Origin: Pseudomonas fluorescens
Lineage (GTDB): Bacteria; Pseudomonadota; Gammaproteobacteria; Pseudomonadales; Pseudomonadaceae
Direction of reading: 5' to 3'
Length of the DNA stretch: 64,000 bases
NCBI RefSeq assembly: GCF_902497625.1
Contig: NZ_CABVGX010000024.1
Coordinates: forward strand, 26,266 to 90,265
The notes under the pieces were generated by a model. It was not told where the DNA came from and did no database searches. It saw only the letters and a program-made list of their open reading frames with translations. The position numbers and the translations under genes were made by a program. Positions 1 to 8,579 of this stretch are shown here, in pieces; the first letter of the stretch is position 1; the number at the start of each line of letters is the position of its first letter.

Positions 1-226
1 CCAGGCAATCGACCGCCAGCGCCAGGTCAAACCTGCGTGCGGCCAATGCGGCGGGCAGCGGGCCAGGAGCGGCATGCGCAACACAGGTGTCCGGGTGCGC
101 AAGCTTGAACGCCTCCAGGGCGGGAAATTCGCTGGCGCCGATCAGCAACAATTGCGCCGGGGCGTAACGATCGAGCAAAGCGGCCACCGCCTGCTGTGGT
201 GTGCGCGGAGAAATACCTGCGGTCAT
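1..226 (-). CDS. DUF6231-like protein, C-terminus beyond window edge
   Basis: Minus-strand frame starting with ATG at 226 and open to the left edge (75 codons visible). A GAGGATC ribosome-binding site lies just upstream of the start. The visible N-terminus reads MTAGISPRTPQQAVAALLD and continues with an LLLIGASEFPALEAF-like strand and helix, as in the small methyltransferase-like proteins called DUF6231 in Pseudomonas. The family call rests on memory of similar Pseudomonas proteins. No catalytic motif is visible and the product's function is unknown. The gene is divergent from the OmpA lipoprotein gene at 416. Confidence 0.6.
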   Translation of the reverse strand, partial: MTAGISPRTPQQAVAALLDRYAPAQLLLIGASEFPALEAFKLAHPDTCVAHAAPGPLPAALAARRFDLALAVDCL

Positions 227-363
227 CGAAGATCCTCAATCAGAATCTCAAGACTAGCCTGCCCGAGGGTTCAGACATAGAGCCATCTCGCGGCAAGAGA
301 GCCGATCAACTGCGAACGCGGGGCGAATCTGCAGTGGCCTAGTGCTGGCGGAGATTAAAACTG

Positions 364-407
364 GGGTCTTTACTCCCTGAATCGGTTTCAAGCCGATCCT
401 TCAGGAG
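364..407 (+). promoter_or_regulatory. Leader motif and hairpin covering the ribosome-binding site, first OmpA lipoprotein
   Basis: GGGTCTTTACTCC (364-376) opens an imperfect hairpin. CTCC at 373-376 pairs with GGAG at 404-407, TGAA at 378-381 pairs with TTCA at 400-403, and ATCGG at 381-385 can pair with CCGAT at 393-397. The AGGAG ribosome-binding site (403-407, 8 nt from the ATG) is buried in the stem. The same 13-nt motif and layout recur at 1149-1193. A translational switch, for instance temperature-dependent, is my inference. Confidence 0.5.
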
Positions 408-415
408 AAAACTAG

Positions 416-1111
416 ATGAGCATAGTTCGGACAGCATTACCCTTGGTTCTGCTAACCAGTGTGTTGACTGGTTGCGCAGGTTTGCAGAAAACCGACTGGC
501 CGACCTGTGCGGCGGTCGGCGGTGTCGTCGGTGCGGGCCTGGGCGCCACCCAAAGTTCGTCGTGGGCCGGTTACGGCGCCTTGGTAGTGGGTGGTACGGC
601 AGCAGCTTATTGCTGGGTTCACGGCGACGCGGATGAAGACGGCGATGGTGTGCCTGACAGCCGCGACAAGTGCCCGGGTACGCCTAAAGGCGTGCAGGTC
701 GATGCCGATGGTTGCCCTCCGCCTGTCCCTGCACCCGTGGTCGAAGAGGTGGTCGTGGTTGACGAAGAGACCATTGTCATCCGCGATGTTCACTTCCAGT
801 TCGATAAAGCCACCCTCACACCTTCTGATAAAGAAGTCCTCAACACCATCGCTACCCGCCTTAAACAGGAGACTGCCAGCGCCCAACTGACCGTGGTCGG
901 TCATACCGACAGCGTAGGCAGCGACGCCTATAACCAGCGCCTGTCAGACAAACGTGCGCACTCGGTGGTCGACTACCTCGTTCAGAGCGGGGTGCCGCGT
1001 GCCAGTTTCGTGTCTGTGGCCGGTGCCGGTGAAAGCCAGCCGGTGGCTGATAACAAAACTGCTGACGGCCGCGCGATGAACCGCCGCACGGAAATCAAGA
1101 TCAAGCGTTGA
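416..1111 (+). CDS. OmpA-family outer membrane lipoprotein (first of a tandem pair)
   Basis: This 231-residue protein should sit in the outer membrane and bind peptidoglycan. It has a lipoprotein signal ending in LTGC (Cys20), a glycine-rich hydrophobic stretch (residues 35-65), a short Asp-rich calcium-binding-like segment of thrombospondin type-3 style (DADEDGDGVPDSRDKCPG), a Pro/Val linker, and a C-terminal OmpA domain with the HTDSVGSDAYNQRLS and NRRTEI signatures. The AGGAG site at 403-407 fixes the ATG. The next gene encodes a paralogue of the same architecture with the same leader, so the pair arose by duplication. Exact physiological role unknown. Confidence 0.9.
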   Translation: MSIVRTALPLVLLTSVLTGCAGLQKTDWPTCAAVGGVVGAGLGATQSSSWAGYGALVVGGTAAAYCWVHGDADEDGDGVPDSRDKCPGTPKGVQVDADGCPPPVPAPVVEEVVVVDEETIVIRDVHFQFDKATLTPSDKEVLNTIATRLKQETASAQLTVVGHTDSVGSDAYNQRLSDKRAHSVVDYLVQSGVPRASFVSVAGAGESQPVADNKTADGRAMNRRTEIKIKR

Positions 1112-1148
1112 GCCCCCTCGCACTTCGCGCTTGTGCAGTCGCGGATGC

Positions 1149-1193
1149 GGGTCTTTACTCCTGTGTAACCGGCATCGGCCGGTAACACAGGAG
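1149..1193 (+). promoter_or_regulatory. Leader motif and strong hairpin covering the ribosome-binding site, second OmpA lipoprotein
   Basis: GGGTCTTTACTCC (1149-1161) is identical to 364-376. Bases 1158-1172 pair with 1179-1193 through 14 base pairs with a single A-A mismatch (1167/1184) and a 6-nt loop. AGGAG (1189-1193), 8 nt before the ATG, is wholly inside the stem. The helix here is nearly perfect, whereas the first leader's helix has bulges, so the two copies differ in sequence but keep the pairing. Confidence 0.55.
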
Positions 1194-1201
1194 CTTTCAC
1201 C

Positions 1202-1924
1202 ATGAGCGTTCTTACGAAGACCGTCTTGCCGGTTCTGCTGTTTGGCAGCTTGTTGACCGGTTGCGCTACTCACAGCGATGGCACTGCCCCCCTCAATCAA
1301 CGGACCTGGCCGGTCTGCAGCGTGCTCGGCGGCCTGGTGGGTGGAGGCTTGGGTGCCTTGCAAAGTGGGGGCTGGGCGGCCGGCGGAGCAGCGCTTGGGA
1401 TCGTCACCGGCGGCTTGATCTGTTTTGCTCAGGATGGCGATGAAGACGACGACGGCGTTTTTGACCGGCGCGACCGCTGCCCTGATACACCTGCTAATAC
1501 TCCCGTCGAACACCACGGTTGTCCGCTGCCGCAATACCCTGCCAGCGTGAAACCCGAACCCGTTCCTGCGCCCACCGAAGTCGTGACCTTAAGCGATGCG
1601 AACGATGTTCTGTTCGCCTTCAATAAATCCGAGTTGACGCCTTCAGCCCGCAGCGAGCTCGATTCCCTGATGGCGAAATTGCAGAATGTCGATGTGGTGA
1701 GCATCAAGGTGGTGGGCCATACCGATAGCGTCGGCAGCGATGCTTACAATCAGGGGCTCTCCGAACGCCGCGCCAGCAGTGTGGCCGGCTATCTGTTGAG
1801 TCAGGGCCTGGCGCCGAACAAACTCACCAGCGAAGGACGCGGTGAAAGTGAGCCGGTGGCCGAAAACGACACCGACGAAGGTCGCGCGAAAAACCGCCGG
1901 GTGGAGTTGCACATCAATCGCTGA
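1202..1924 (+). CDS. OmpA-family outer membrane lipoprotein (second of the tandem pair)
   Basis: This 240-residue paralogue of the preceding protein has a signal peptide with lipobox LTGC, a glycine-rich segment (GGLVGGGLGALQSGGWAAGG), an Asp-rich segment DGDEDDDGVFDRRDRCPD, and an OmpA peptidoglycan-binding domain with GHTDSVGSDAYNQGLS and KNRRVELHI. It is separated from the first gene by 90 nt that hold its own hairpin leader. It probably tethers the outer membrane to the cell wall, but the pair's specific job cannot be read from sequence. Confidence 0.9.
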   Translation: MSVLTKTVLPVLLFGSLLTGCATHSDGTAPLNQRTWPVCSVLGGLVGGGLGALQSGGWAAGGAALGIVTGGLICFAQDGDEDDDGVFDRRDRCPDTPANTPVEHHGCPLPQYPASVKPEPVPAPTEVVTLSDANDVLFAFNKSELTPSARSELDSLMAKLQNVDVVSIKVVGHTDSVGSDAYNQGLSERRASSVAGYLLSQGLAPNKLTSEGRGESEPVAENDTDEGRAKNRRVELHINR

Positions 1925-2071
1925 GCCTCGTGATAGAGCCGTCGCGCAGCGATGATTGCTGCTGCGCCGGCCATTCGGCGGCCTTCATGAAGAATTTTCG
2001 TTGCCCTCTGGCTTATCTTGCGTGGAAGCCGTTACTGTGCGCGCAAAGAATAATTCTCCACGGAGGAGCAT

Positions 2072-2350
2072 ATGAAGGTCTTTTGGGGATTGGGGAAGCT
2101 GTTGACCCTGCTTTTCTGGTTGGTGGTACTGGTCAACCTGCTGTTGCCTTTCGTGCATCCATTAAATTTGCTGGTCAATGCGGCGGGCGCGGTGCTGGCC
2201 GTCCTTCATCTGCTGGAAGCGGTTTTTTGTTTGCGCAGCCTCCGTGGTCGTCCCCATCCGTGGCGTGACCGTCTGAAAATTCTCTTTTTTGGTGTTTTTC
2301 ACCTGCAAACCCTCCCGGTCCCGACCGCATCGAAGGCTACCCATGCGTAA
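2072..2350 (+). CDS. DUF1145 (YhhL-like) inner membrane protein
   Basis: This 92-residue protein has two or three hydrophobic segments (residues 8-28, 32-50 and around 66-78), a pattern typical of the uncharacterised DUF1145/YhhL family. A strong GGAGGAG site precedes the ATG. Its 3' end overlaps the start of the collagen-like gene by 8 nt (ATGCGTAA), which suggests translational coupling. Function unknown; family assignment by sequence pattern. Confidence 0.8.
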   Translation: MKVFWGLGKLLTLLFWLVVLVNLLLPFVHPLNLLVNAAGAVLAVLHLLEAVFCLRSLRGRPHPWRDRLKILFFGVFHLQTLPVPTASKATHA

Positions 2351-3101
2351 ACTCTGTCTACTCGCTGCACTCATCAGCCCGTTGGCTTGCGCCCAAGTGG
2401 TCAGTGTCGAAACCAACTCCCTGATGCGCCTTCCCAACACCACCAGCACCTTGCAGCTCGAACGCCTGCACGTGGCCGATTACGGCACGCTGCTGATTCC
2501 ATCGAACGTGACCGAGGTGTCCGTGGATGAATTACAGCTGGGTAAGGATGCGCGGATTGCCATCGTGCCCGGCGAACAGGCACTGGCGTTAACGGTCAGT
2601 CGTGCGCAATTGTCCGAAGGCAGCCAGATTACCGCTCGCGGTGCACCTGGCACTTACCTGAAGGCCGCACGTGCGGGGCGGAATCTGAACCTGCAGATCA
2701 AGGCGCTGGACGCACCGCAGTTGTCGATCGATGCGCGCGGCGGTGCCGGTGCGCCGGGCTTTGTGGGTCTCGACGGTGCGAACGGCCAGGCGCCGGGTTG
2801 CACATGGGGTCAGGCGGGGCGCGGTGCCAATGGCAGCGACGGCAGCGATGGCCAGCCAGGGGCGCCAGGCGGACTGGTTCGTCTGGAAGTGCCGCGTGAC
2901 TACCCGATCGAACAGATAAAGGTTCAAGTCGCGGGCGGGGCAGGTGGTCTGGCGGGGCCGGGCGGTAAACCGGGGGCAGGCGGCAAGGCCAAGGGTTGCT
3001 TCGTGTACAAGGCGGATGGCGGCAAGAGTGGGCGTCCGGGGCTGGACGGGCAGCCAGGGCCTGCTGGCGCCGAAGGGGCGGTAACCCTCCAGAGGTTGTA
3101 A
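2343..3101 (+). CDS. Exported collagen-like (Gly-X-Y-rich) protein
   Basis: The ATG at 2343 is chosen because it begins a signal peptide (MRKLCLLAALISPLACA) and overlaps the upstream stop codon. The mature protein (252 residues in all) has an N-terminal β-rich region containing several ...ISV/LTV strands, then from about residue 135 glycine-rich collagen-like stretches such as GAPGFVGLDGANGQAPG and GSDGSDGQPGAPGG. A second run near the C-terminus reads GPGGKPGAGG and ends in GQPGPAGAEGA. Four cysteines could form disulphides. Likely periplasmic or surface located. Function is not known. Coupled to the DUF1145 gene. Confidence 0.8.
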   Translation: MRKLCLLAALISPLACAQVVSVETNSLMRLPNTTSTLQLERLHVADYGTLLIPSNVTEVSVDELQLGKDARIAIVPGEQALALTVSRAQLSEGSQITARGAPGTYLKAARAGRNLNLQIKALDAPQLSIDARGGAGAPGFVGLDGANGQAPGCTWGQAGRGANGSDGSDGQPGAPGGLVRLEVPRDYPIEQIKVQVAGGAGGLAGPGGKPGAGGKAKGCFVYKADGGKSGRPGLDGQPGPAGAEGAVTLQRL

Positions 3102-3111
3102 ACATAACCCT

Positions 3112-3294
3112 TGTGGCGAGGAGACTTGTCCCCGTTGTGCTGCGAAGCGGCACTCAGGCGTCATCGGCTGTGGCGAGCGGACTTGTCCCCGTTGTGCTGC
3201 GAAGCGGCACTCAGGCGGCATCGGCGGGCGCTTGGATTGCGCCTGCTGCGCAGTCGAACGGGGCGGTGCGACGTTTCGACAAGTCCCCTCGCAA
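3112..3294. repeat. 57-bp tandem duplication plus inverted REP-like copy
   Basis: A unit beginning TGTGGCGAG and containing GACTTGTCCCCGTTGTGCTG occurs at 3112-3168 and again from 3169 with an offset of exactly 57 bp and a few mismatches. An inverted partial copy (CGACAAGTCCCCTCGC) lies near 3277-3292. This belongs to the 'GGCGAGGGGNCTTGNCCCCGT' repeat family also seen at 44438-44765 and 59270-59404. It lies between the convergent collagen-like and CopD-like genes. Confidence 0.7.
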
Positions 3295-3311
3295 CGGGGC
3301 CGTACCCGGCC

Positions 3312-3776
3312 TCAAAACATCGGTCGGGCCGCAGCAATCGCGACCAACACCAACCCGACAACCAGGTTAACCCCCACCAATCTGCGAATCCGCCCCAGCA
3401 CCGCCGCGCCCGTCGGCCAGTCCTTAGCTGAAACCGCGGTGCGCAACTCCGGCAACATCAGCGCCTGAATGCGGATAAACAGCGCCGTCATCACCACATA
3501 AAGTCCCATCATTATCTGCACGTAACGCGGAGCGGCCTCAAAGCCGGCGTATTGCAGATGGATCATGCCCACTCCGCTGATCGGCAAAAGCACCACCGCC
3601 ACCCAGACCCAGCGAAAAAATCCCTGAAACACTTCCACCCATAACGTTAACCGGGCAGGACCTTCCAGCGCCTTCATCGCCGCAGGCCGCAAGACCATCC
3701 AGGCGAAAAACATGCCGCCGACCCACACCAGTGCGGACAGGACATGCAGGGTATAAACGATGCCAAAAGGTGTCAT
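3312..3776 (-). CDS. CopD-family integral membrane protein
   Basis: This 154-residue protein has four predicted transmembrane helices (about 5-27, 50-72, 82-103 and 128-152). The N-terminal YTLHVLSALVWVGGMFFAW carries the histidine and tryptophan typical of CopD-like and related heme- or copper-handling membrane proteins. A GGAGTAACTCA ribosome-binding site precedes the ATG. It is divergent from dinG. The true substrate is not evident; a copper-resistance role would be an assumption. Confidence 0.75.
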   Translation of the reverse strand: MTPFGIVYTLHVLSALVWVGGMFFAWMVLRPAAMKALEGPARLTLWVEVFQGFFRWVWVAVVLLPISGVGMIHLQYAGFEAAPRYVQIMMGLYVVMTALFIRIQALMLPELRTAVSAKDWPTGAAVLGRIRRLVGVNLVVGLVLVAIAAARPMF

Positions 3777-3875
3777 TGAGTTACTCCGTTCTGCGCGGGA
3801 TTAATTAGCGCGGTATGATACCGTCCGATTCAAACCACTGAAAATTTATCCAGCGTTTTTTACGCCCGACCATTC

Positions 3876-6020
3876 ATGATCAGCACCGAACTCAAAACCA
3901 CGATCCAGGGCGCCTATACGCGTTTTCTCGAAGCCAAGAGCTTGAAACCGCGCTACGGTCAACGCCTGATGATTGCCGAAATTGCCAAAGTCCTCGGTGC
4001 CATCGACACCGATGACGAAGGCCGGCGCAGCGGCGACCCCGCAATTGTCGCGGTGGAAGCCGGCACCGGTACCGGTAAAACGGTCGCCTACAGCATGGCG
4101 GCGATTCCTGCGGCCAAGGCTGCGGGCAAGCGTCTGGTGATCGCGACCGCCACCGTCGCCCTGCAGGAGCAGATCGTCTACAAGGATTTGCCCGACCTGA
4201 TGCGCAACAGCGGGCTGAGCTTCACCTTCGCCTTGGCCAAGGGGCGCGGTCGCTACATGTGTCTGTCGAAGCTCGACATGTTGCTGCAGGAAGGCCACGC
4301 GCAAACGGCCACCGCTCAATTGTTCGAAGAAGAAGGCTTCAGGATCGAGGTCGATGAGGCCAGTCAGAAGCTGTTCACCAGCATGATCGAGAAGCTGGCC
4401 GGCAACAAATGGGACGGCGACCGCGACAGCTGGTCTACGGCCCTCGAAGACGCCGATTGGGCGCGCCTGACCACCGATCACAGCCAGTGCACCAATCGTC
4501 ATTGCCCCAACTTCGGCCAGTGCGCCTTTTACAAGGCCCGCGAAGGCATGGGCAAAGTCGACGTGATCGTCACCAACCACGACATGGTGCTGGCTGACCT
4601 GGCGCTTGGCGGCGGGGCAGTCTTGCCCGATCCGCGCGACACCATTTATGTGTTCGACGAAGGTCATCATCTGCCGGACAAGGCCATCGGTCACTTCGCC
4701 CACTACACGCGCCTGCGTTCCACCGCCGACTGGCTGGAAACCACCGCGAAAAACCTCACTAAACTGTTGGCCCAGCACCCGCTGCCTGGCGATCTGGGCA
4801 AGTTGATCGAACAGGTGCCGGAGCTGGCCCGCGAGATCAAGACCCAGCAGCAATTCATGTTCACCGCTTGTGAACAGGTCGCTGATTTCAAGCCCGGCGA
4901 AGACGTCGAAGGTCGCGAGCGGCCACGCCATCGCTTCGTAGGCGGGGTCATTCCCGAGCACATGCGCGAGATGGGTATCGAGCTGAAGAAAGCCTTTGCC
5001 CGTCTTACCGACCTGTTCACCCGACTCACCGAGCTGCTCAAGGAAGGCATGGACGGTGAGGTCAACATCGGGATTGCGAGTAATCAGGCCGAAGAGTGGT
5101 ATCCGCTGTTTGGCAGTTTGTTATCGCGATCCTCCGGCAACTGGGAATTGTGGACGGCCTTCACCGTCGAAGACCCGGAAGACAATCCGCCCATGGCGCG
5201 TTGGCTAACCCTTGCCGAGAGCGGTTCACTGTTCGATATCGAGGTCAATGCCAGCCCGATCCTCGCGGCGGAAATGCTCCGTCGAAATTTGTGGAATGTG
5301 GCTTACGGTGCGCTGGTGACCTCGGCGACCCTCACTGCATTGGGTACGTTCGACCGTTTCCGTATGCGTGCCGGCCTGCCGAAAAAAGCCGTGACTGCTG
5401 TGGTGCCGAGTCCATTCCACCACGCCGACGCCGGTGTGCTGCGGGTCCCGGACCTCAAAGCCGACCCGCGTGATGCACCCGCGCACACTGCTGCGATCAT
5501 CCGCGATCTGCCGCAACTGGTCGAAGGTTCGCGCGGCACCCTGGTGCTGTTCTCTTCGCGCAAGCAGATGCAGGACGTGTTTGACGGGCTCGACCGCGAC
5601 TGGCGCAAGCAAGTGTTCATTCAAGGCAACCTGTCGAAACAGGAAACCCTGAACAAGCACAAGGCGCGGGTCGATGGCGGCGATTCCAGCGTGCTGTTCG
5701 GTCTGGCCAGTTTCGCCGAAGGGGTCGACTTGCCCGGTGCCTACTGCGAACACGTGGTCATCGCCAAGATTCCCTTTTCGGTACCGGATGATCCGGTCGA
5801 AGCGGCGCTGGCCGAGTGGATCGAGGCTCGGGGTGGCAATCCATTCATGGAAATCTCCGTGCCGGATGCCTCGCTGAAACTGGTCCAGGCCTGTGGCCGC
5901 TTGCTGCGCACCGAAGAGGATCGCGGCACGATCACATTGCTCGACCGTCGTCTTGTCACCCAGCGTTACGGCAAGGCGATTCTCAATGCACTGCCGCCGT
6001 TTCGGCGCGAAATTTCCTGA
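3876..6020 (+). CDS. dinG: ATP-dependent DNA helicase DinG
   Basis: This 714-residue protein matches the usual DinG length. It is an XPD-like superfamily 2, 5'-3' helicase that unwinds R-loops and damage-associated structures. Visible features are Walker A (EAGTGTGKT, residues about 62-70), four iron-sulfur cysteines within the segment from CLSKLDML to CTNRHCPNFGQC, a DEGH Walker B box (VFDEGHHLPD), and C-terminal motifs including FGLASFAEGVDLPG and a QACGRLLRTEEDRG arginine-finger motif. The gene is single and divergent from the CopD-like gene. No LexA box was identified in the short promoter gap. Confidence 0.95.
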   Translation: MISTELKTTIQGAYTRFLEAKSLKPRYGQRLMIAEIAKVLGAIDTDDEGRRSGDPAIVAVEAGTGTGKTVAYSMAAIPAAKAAGKRLVIATATVALQEQIVYKDLPDLMRNSGLSFTFALAKGRGRYMCLSKLDMLLQEGHAQTATAQLFEEEGFRIEVDEASQKLFTSMIEKLAGNKWDGDRDSWSTALEDADWARLTTDHSQCTNRHCPNFGQCAFYKAREGMGKVDVIVTNHDMVLADLALGGGAVLPDPRDTIYVFDEGHHLPDKAIGHFAHYTRLRSTADWLETTAKNLTKLLAQHPLPGDLGKLIEQVPELAREIKTQQQFMFTACEQVADFKPGEDVEGRERPRHRFVGGVIPEHMREMGIELKKAFARLTDLFTRLTELLKEGMDGEVNIGIASNQAEEWYPLFGSLLSRSSGNWELWTAFTVEDPEDNPPMARWLTLAESGSLFDIEVNASPILAAEMLRRNLWNVAYGALVTSATLTALGTFDRFRMRAGLPKKAVTAVVPSPFHHADAGVLRVPDLKADPRDAPAHTAAIIRDLPQLVEGSRGTLVLFSSRKQMQDVFDGLDRDWRKQVFIQGNLSKQETLNKHKARVDGGDSSVLFGLASFAEGVDLPGAYCEHVVIAKIPFSVPDDPVEAALAEWIEARGGNPFMEISVPDASLKLVQACGRLLRTEEDRGTITLLDRRLVTQRYGKAILNALPPFRREIS

Positions 6021-6116
6021 TACAGCGGTGGGCCATTTCGCCCGCTGTGTTGTCTATCCTTCTATCATCGCATTTCCACTGGCCCATTGAAGGTCGTTAG
6101 GGAGAACTTCGTTCTT

Positions 6117-8558
6117 ATGATCCGCCGTTCGTTGCCCGCTGTTTTCGCTCTGATGTTTGCAGCCCCTGTGCTGGCCGCGCCTGCCGGTCAGCAAACGCTG
6201 TTCAACTTTGTGCGCCCCGCCGATGTCGTGCAGGTAGCGACGCAGGACGCCAGCTTGCCGCAGTCCAACGCGGAGCAAACGGCCGACGGCGAAGTGCTGC
6301 GCAGGGTGACCTTCAACCCGGTGGCCGAACCGACCCTGCGCCTGACCCCGCAAACCGGAGCCTGGGACTGGTCACAGTCCGGGGTGATGAGTTTGCGCAT
6401 CCAGAGCGCAATGAATTGGGCCGTGACGCTGTACGTGAAAATCCAGAGCAATGACGGCAAGACCCTGATCAGTCGGGTCGACTTGCCAGCGGGTCCCGCA
6501 CAAACCTTGCTGGTGCCGTTGCAACCGAGTTCGCCGCTGGGCATGGGCATGAAAGCTGGTCCGCCGATGCCGATGACCTTTGATGGCCAGCGCGTGCTGC
6601 TCGCCAGCAGCGCCGGCGAACTGGATCGCAGCCAGGTGGTGTCGGTGACCCTCTCGATGGACCAGCCGAAAGTGGCACAAAGCATTTTGCTGGAGCGCTT
6701 CGGTGTGCAAAACGCCGAGGCGGTCACTCAAGCCGCTTATGGCGGACTGGTCGACGCGTACGGGCAATCGACCCGTACCAAATGGCCAGAAAAGGTCAGC
6801 AGTGACGAGCAACTGAAAAGCGCCGCCGCCAAGGAACAGCAACAGCTGAAAACCTGGCTGGCAGAACGTCACAAAGGCTCCCTCGACAAGTTTGGCGGCT
6901 GGACACAAGGCCCGACGTTCAAGGCCAGCGGTTTTTTTCGCAGCGAAAAACGTGATGGCCGTTGGTACCTGGTGACGCCGGAAGGACATCCGTTCTATTC
7001 GCTTGGGGTTAACACCGTTTCGCCGAACGTCAACCAAACCTACGTCGCCGGGCGCGAGTGGATGTTTGAATCGTTGCCGAAACCCGACGACGCATTGGCC
7101 ACTCATTATGGTGAAGGCGATAACCGCGGCGGCAATGGCGCCGACAAGGGGCGTGGTTATGGCAGCGGACGCTGGTACGATTTTTATGGCGCCAATTTGC
7201 AGCGTTTGTATGGCGATCCCTGCTCCTTGGGCAGCGATACCAAGGCTGGGGTAGCGGAAGCGGCCAAGGCGGATGCGGTAGAAGCCACAGTTGAAAAGGC
7301 CACTGAGCAACCCCTCGCTCCTCCGTCAGAGGCGAAGGCCGGTGTCGCTGAAGCGGCGAAGATTGACGCAGCCGATGCAACCGTTGAGAAAGCGGCCGCG
7401 CAAACGAGCCCGGACACCTGCAAAACCGTGGTTGATGAGAAGAAGTGGGCTCATCACACCCTTGATCGCCTTCAGGCATGGGGTTTCAACACCATTGGCA
7501 ACTGGAGCGCCCCCGTGTTCGACAACCTGGACAGGGTGCCGTACACCTTGCCGTTGTCGATCGTCGGCGACTACGCCAGCATCAGCACGGGCACCGACTG
7601 GTGGGGTGGCATGCCTGATCCATTTGACCCGCGTTTCGCCATGGCCACCGAGCGCGCCGTGGCCATCGCCGCCCGCGACCATCGCGACGATCCTTGGCTA
7701 ATCGGTTACTACGCCGACAATGAGCTGGCCTGGGCCGGCCCCGGCGGCGATCCGAAAGCTCGCTACGCCCTTGCGTACGGCACCTTGAAAATGACCACCG
7801 ACGTGCCGGCCAAGCGCGCGTTTCTCAAACAGTTGCGCGACAAATATCGCAACCAGGCTGGACTTTCCAAGGCCTGGGGCATTGACTTGCCCGCCTGGGA
7901 ATTAATGGAAGACCCGGGGTTTGTACCACCACTGCCAAGCGCGGAATACCCGGAAATTGAAGCCGACTTCAAATACTTTCAGAAGGTGTTCGCCGACACT
8001 TACTTCAAGACCATCTCTGATTCCCTTAAATGGCACGCGCCAAACCAACTGTTGCTGGGTGGCCGTTTTGCCGTGAGCACGCCTGAGGCCGTCAATTCTT
8101 GTGCTCAATACTGCGACGTGTTGAGTTTCAACATGTACACGTTGCAGCCGCAGGACGGCTATGACTTTGCAACATTGCGCAATCTGGACAAGCCAGTGCT
8201 GATCACGGAATTCAACTTCGGCTCGGCTGATCGCGGCCCGTTCTGGGGGGGCGTGACGCAACTGGCCAAGGAAGAGGATCGCGGTGCGGCTTATGCCAAT
8301 TTCCTCAAGCAGGCCATCAGCGAGCCATCGATTGTCGGCGTGCACTGGTTCCAATACCTCGATCAACCGGTGACCGGGCGTTTGCTGGACGGTGAAAATG
8401 GCCACTTCGGGCTGGTGGGCGTTACCGATCTGCCGTTCCAGGGGTTCGTGGAGGCTGTGCGAAAAAGCAACTTGCAGGCGGTTGATCAGTTGATCAAAGC
8501 GTCGGAGAAAACCAGAGCTGATGCGGATAAAGCCGGTCAGAATACCGACGCTCGCTGA
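6117..8558 (+). CDS. Secreted GH50-like (β-agarase/β-galactosidase-type) glycoside hydrolase
   Basis: The ATG at 6117 is preferred over a TTG at 6087 because it starts a clean signal peptide (MIRRSLPAVFALMFAAPVLAA) behind AGGGAG. The product is 813 residues. An N-terminal β-sandwich region (about 25-210) is followed by a TIM-barrel-like domain resembling GH50 agarases, with GVNTVSPN, IGYYADNELAWAG (candidate acid/base Glu) and VLITEFNFGS (candidate nucleophile Glu). The barrel is interrupted by an Ala/Glu/Lys-rich insertion (about residues 370-437) holding two 23-residue repeats. Substrate unknown; agarase activity is not implied for a soil pseudomonad. Confidence 0.75.
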   Translation: MIRRSLPAVFALMFAAPVLAAPAGQQTLFNFVRPADVVQVATQDASLPQSNAEQTADGEVLRRVTFNPVAEPTLRLTPQTGAWDWSQSGVMSLRIQSAMNWAVTLYVKIQSNDGKTLISRVDLPAGPAQTLLVPLQPSSPLGMGMKAGPPMPMTFDGQRVLLASSAGELDRSQVVSVTLSMDQPKVAQSILLERFGVQNAEAVTQAAYGGLVDAYGQSTRTKWPEKVSSDEQLKSAAAKEQQQLKTWLAERHKGSLDKFGGWTQGPTFKASGFFRSEKRDGRWYLVTPEGHPFYSLGVNTVSPNVNQTYVAGREWMFESLPKPDDALATHYGEGDNRGGNGADKGRGYGSGRWYDFYGANLQRLYGDPCSLGSDTKAGVAEAAKADAVEATVEKATEQPLAPPSEAKAGVAEAAKIDAADATVEKAAAQTSPDTCKTVVDEKKWAHHTLDRLQAWGFNTIGNWSAPVFDNLDRVPYTLPLSIVGDYASISTGTDWWGGMPDPFDPRFAMATERAVAIAARDHRDDPWLIGYYADNELAWAGPGGDPKARYALAYGTLKMTTDVPAKRAFLKQLRDKYRNQAGLSKAWGIDLPAWELMEDPGFVPPLPSAEYPEIEADFKYFQKVFADTYFKTISDSLKWHAPNQLLLGGRFAVSTPEAVNSCAQYCDVLSFNMYTLQPQDGYDFATLRNLDKPVLITEFNFGSADRGPFWGGVTQLAKEEDRGAAYANFLKQAISEPSIVGVHWFQYLDQPVTGRLLDGENGHFGLVGVTDLPFQGFVEAVRKSNLQAVDQLIKASEKTRADADKAGQNTDAR
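7242..7403 (+). repeat. Two 23-residue Ala-rich repeats inside the GH50-like enzyme
   Basis: KAGVAEAAKADAVEATVEKA at codons 7242 onward and KAGVAEAAKIDAADATVEKA at 7335 onward agree at about 18 of 23 residues. At DNA level they differ at many third positions, so the duplication is not recent. The segment is predicted helical and looks like a spacer looped out of the catalytic barrel. Confidence 0.7.
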
Positions 8559-8579
8559 GTCCCGCTACAGCGCGTGTGT

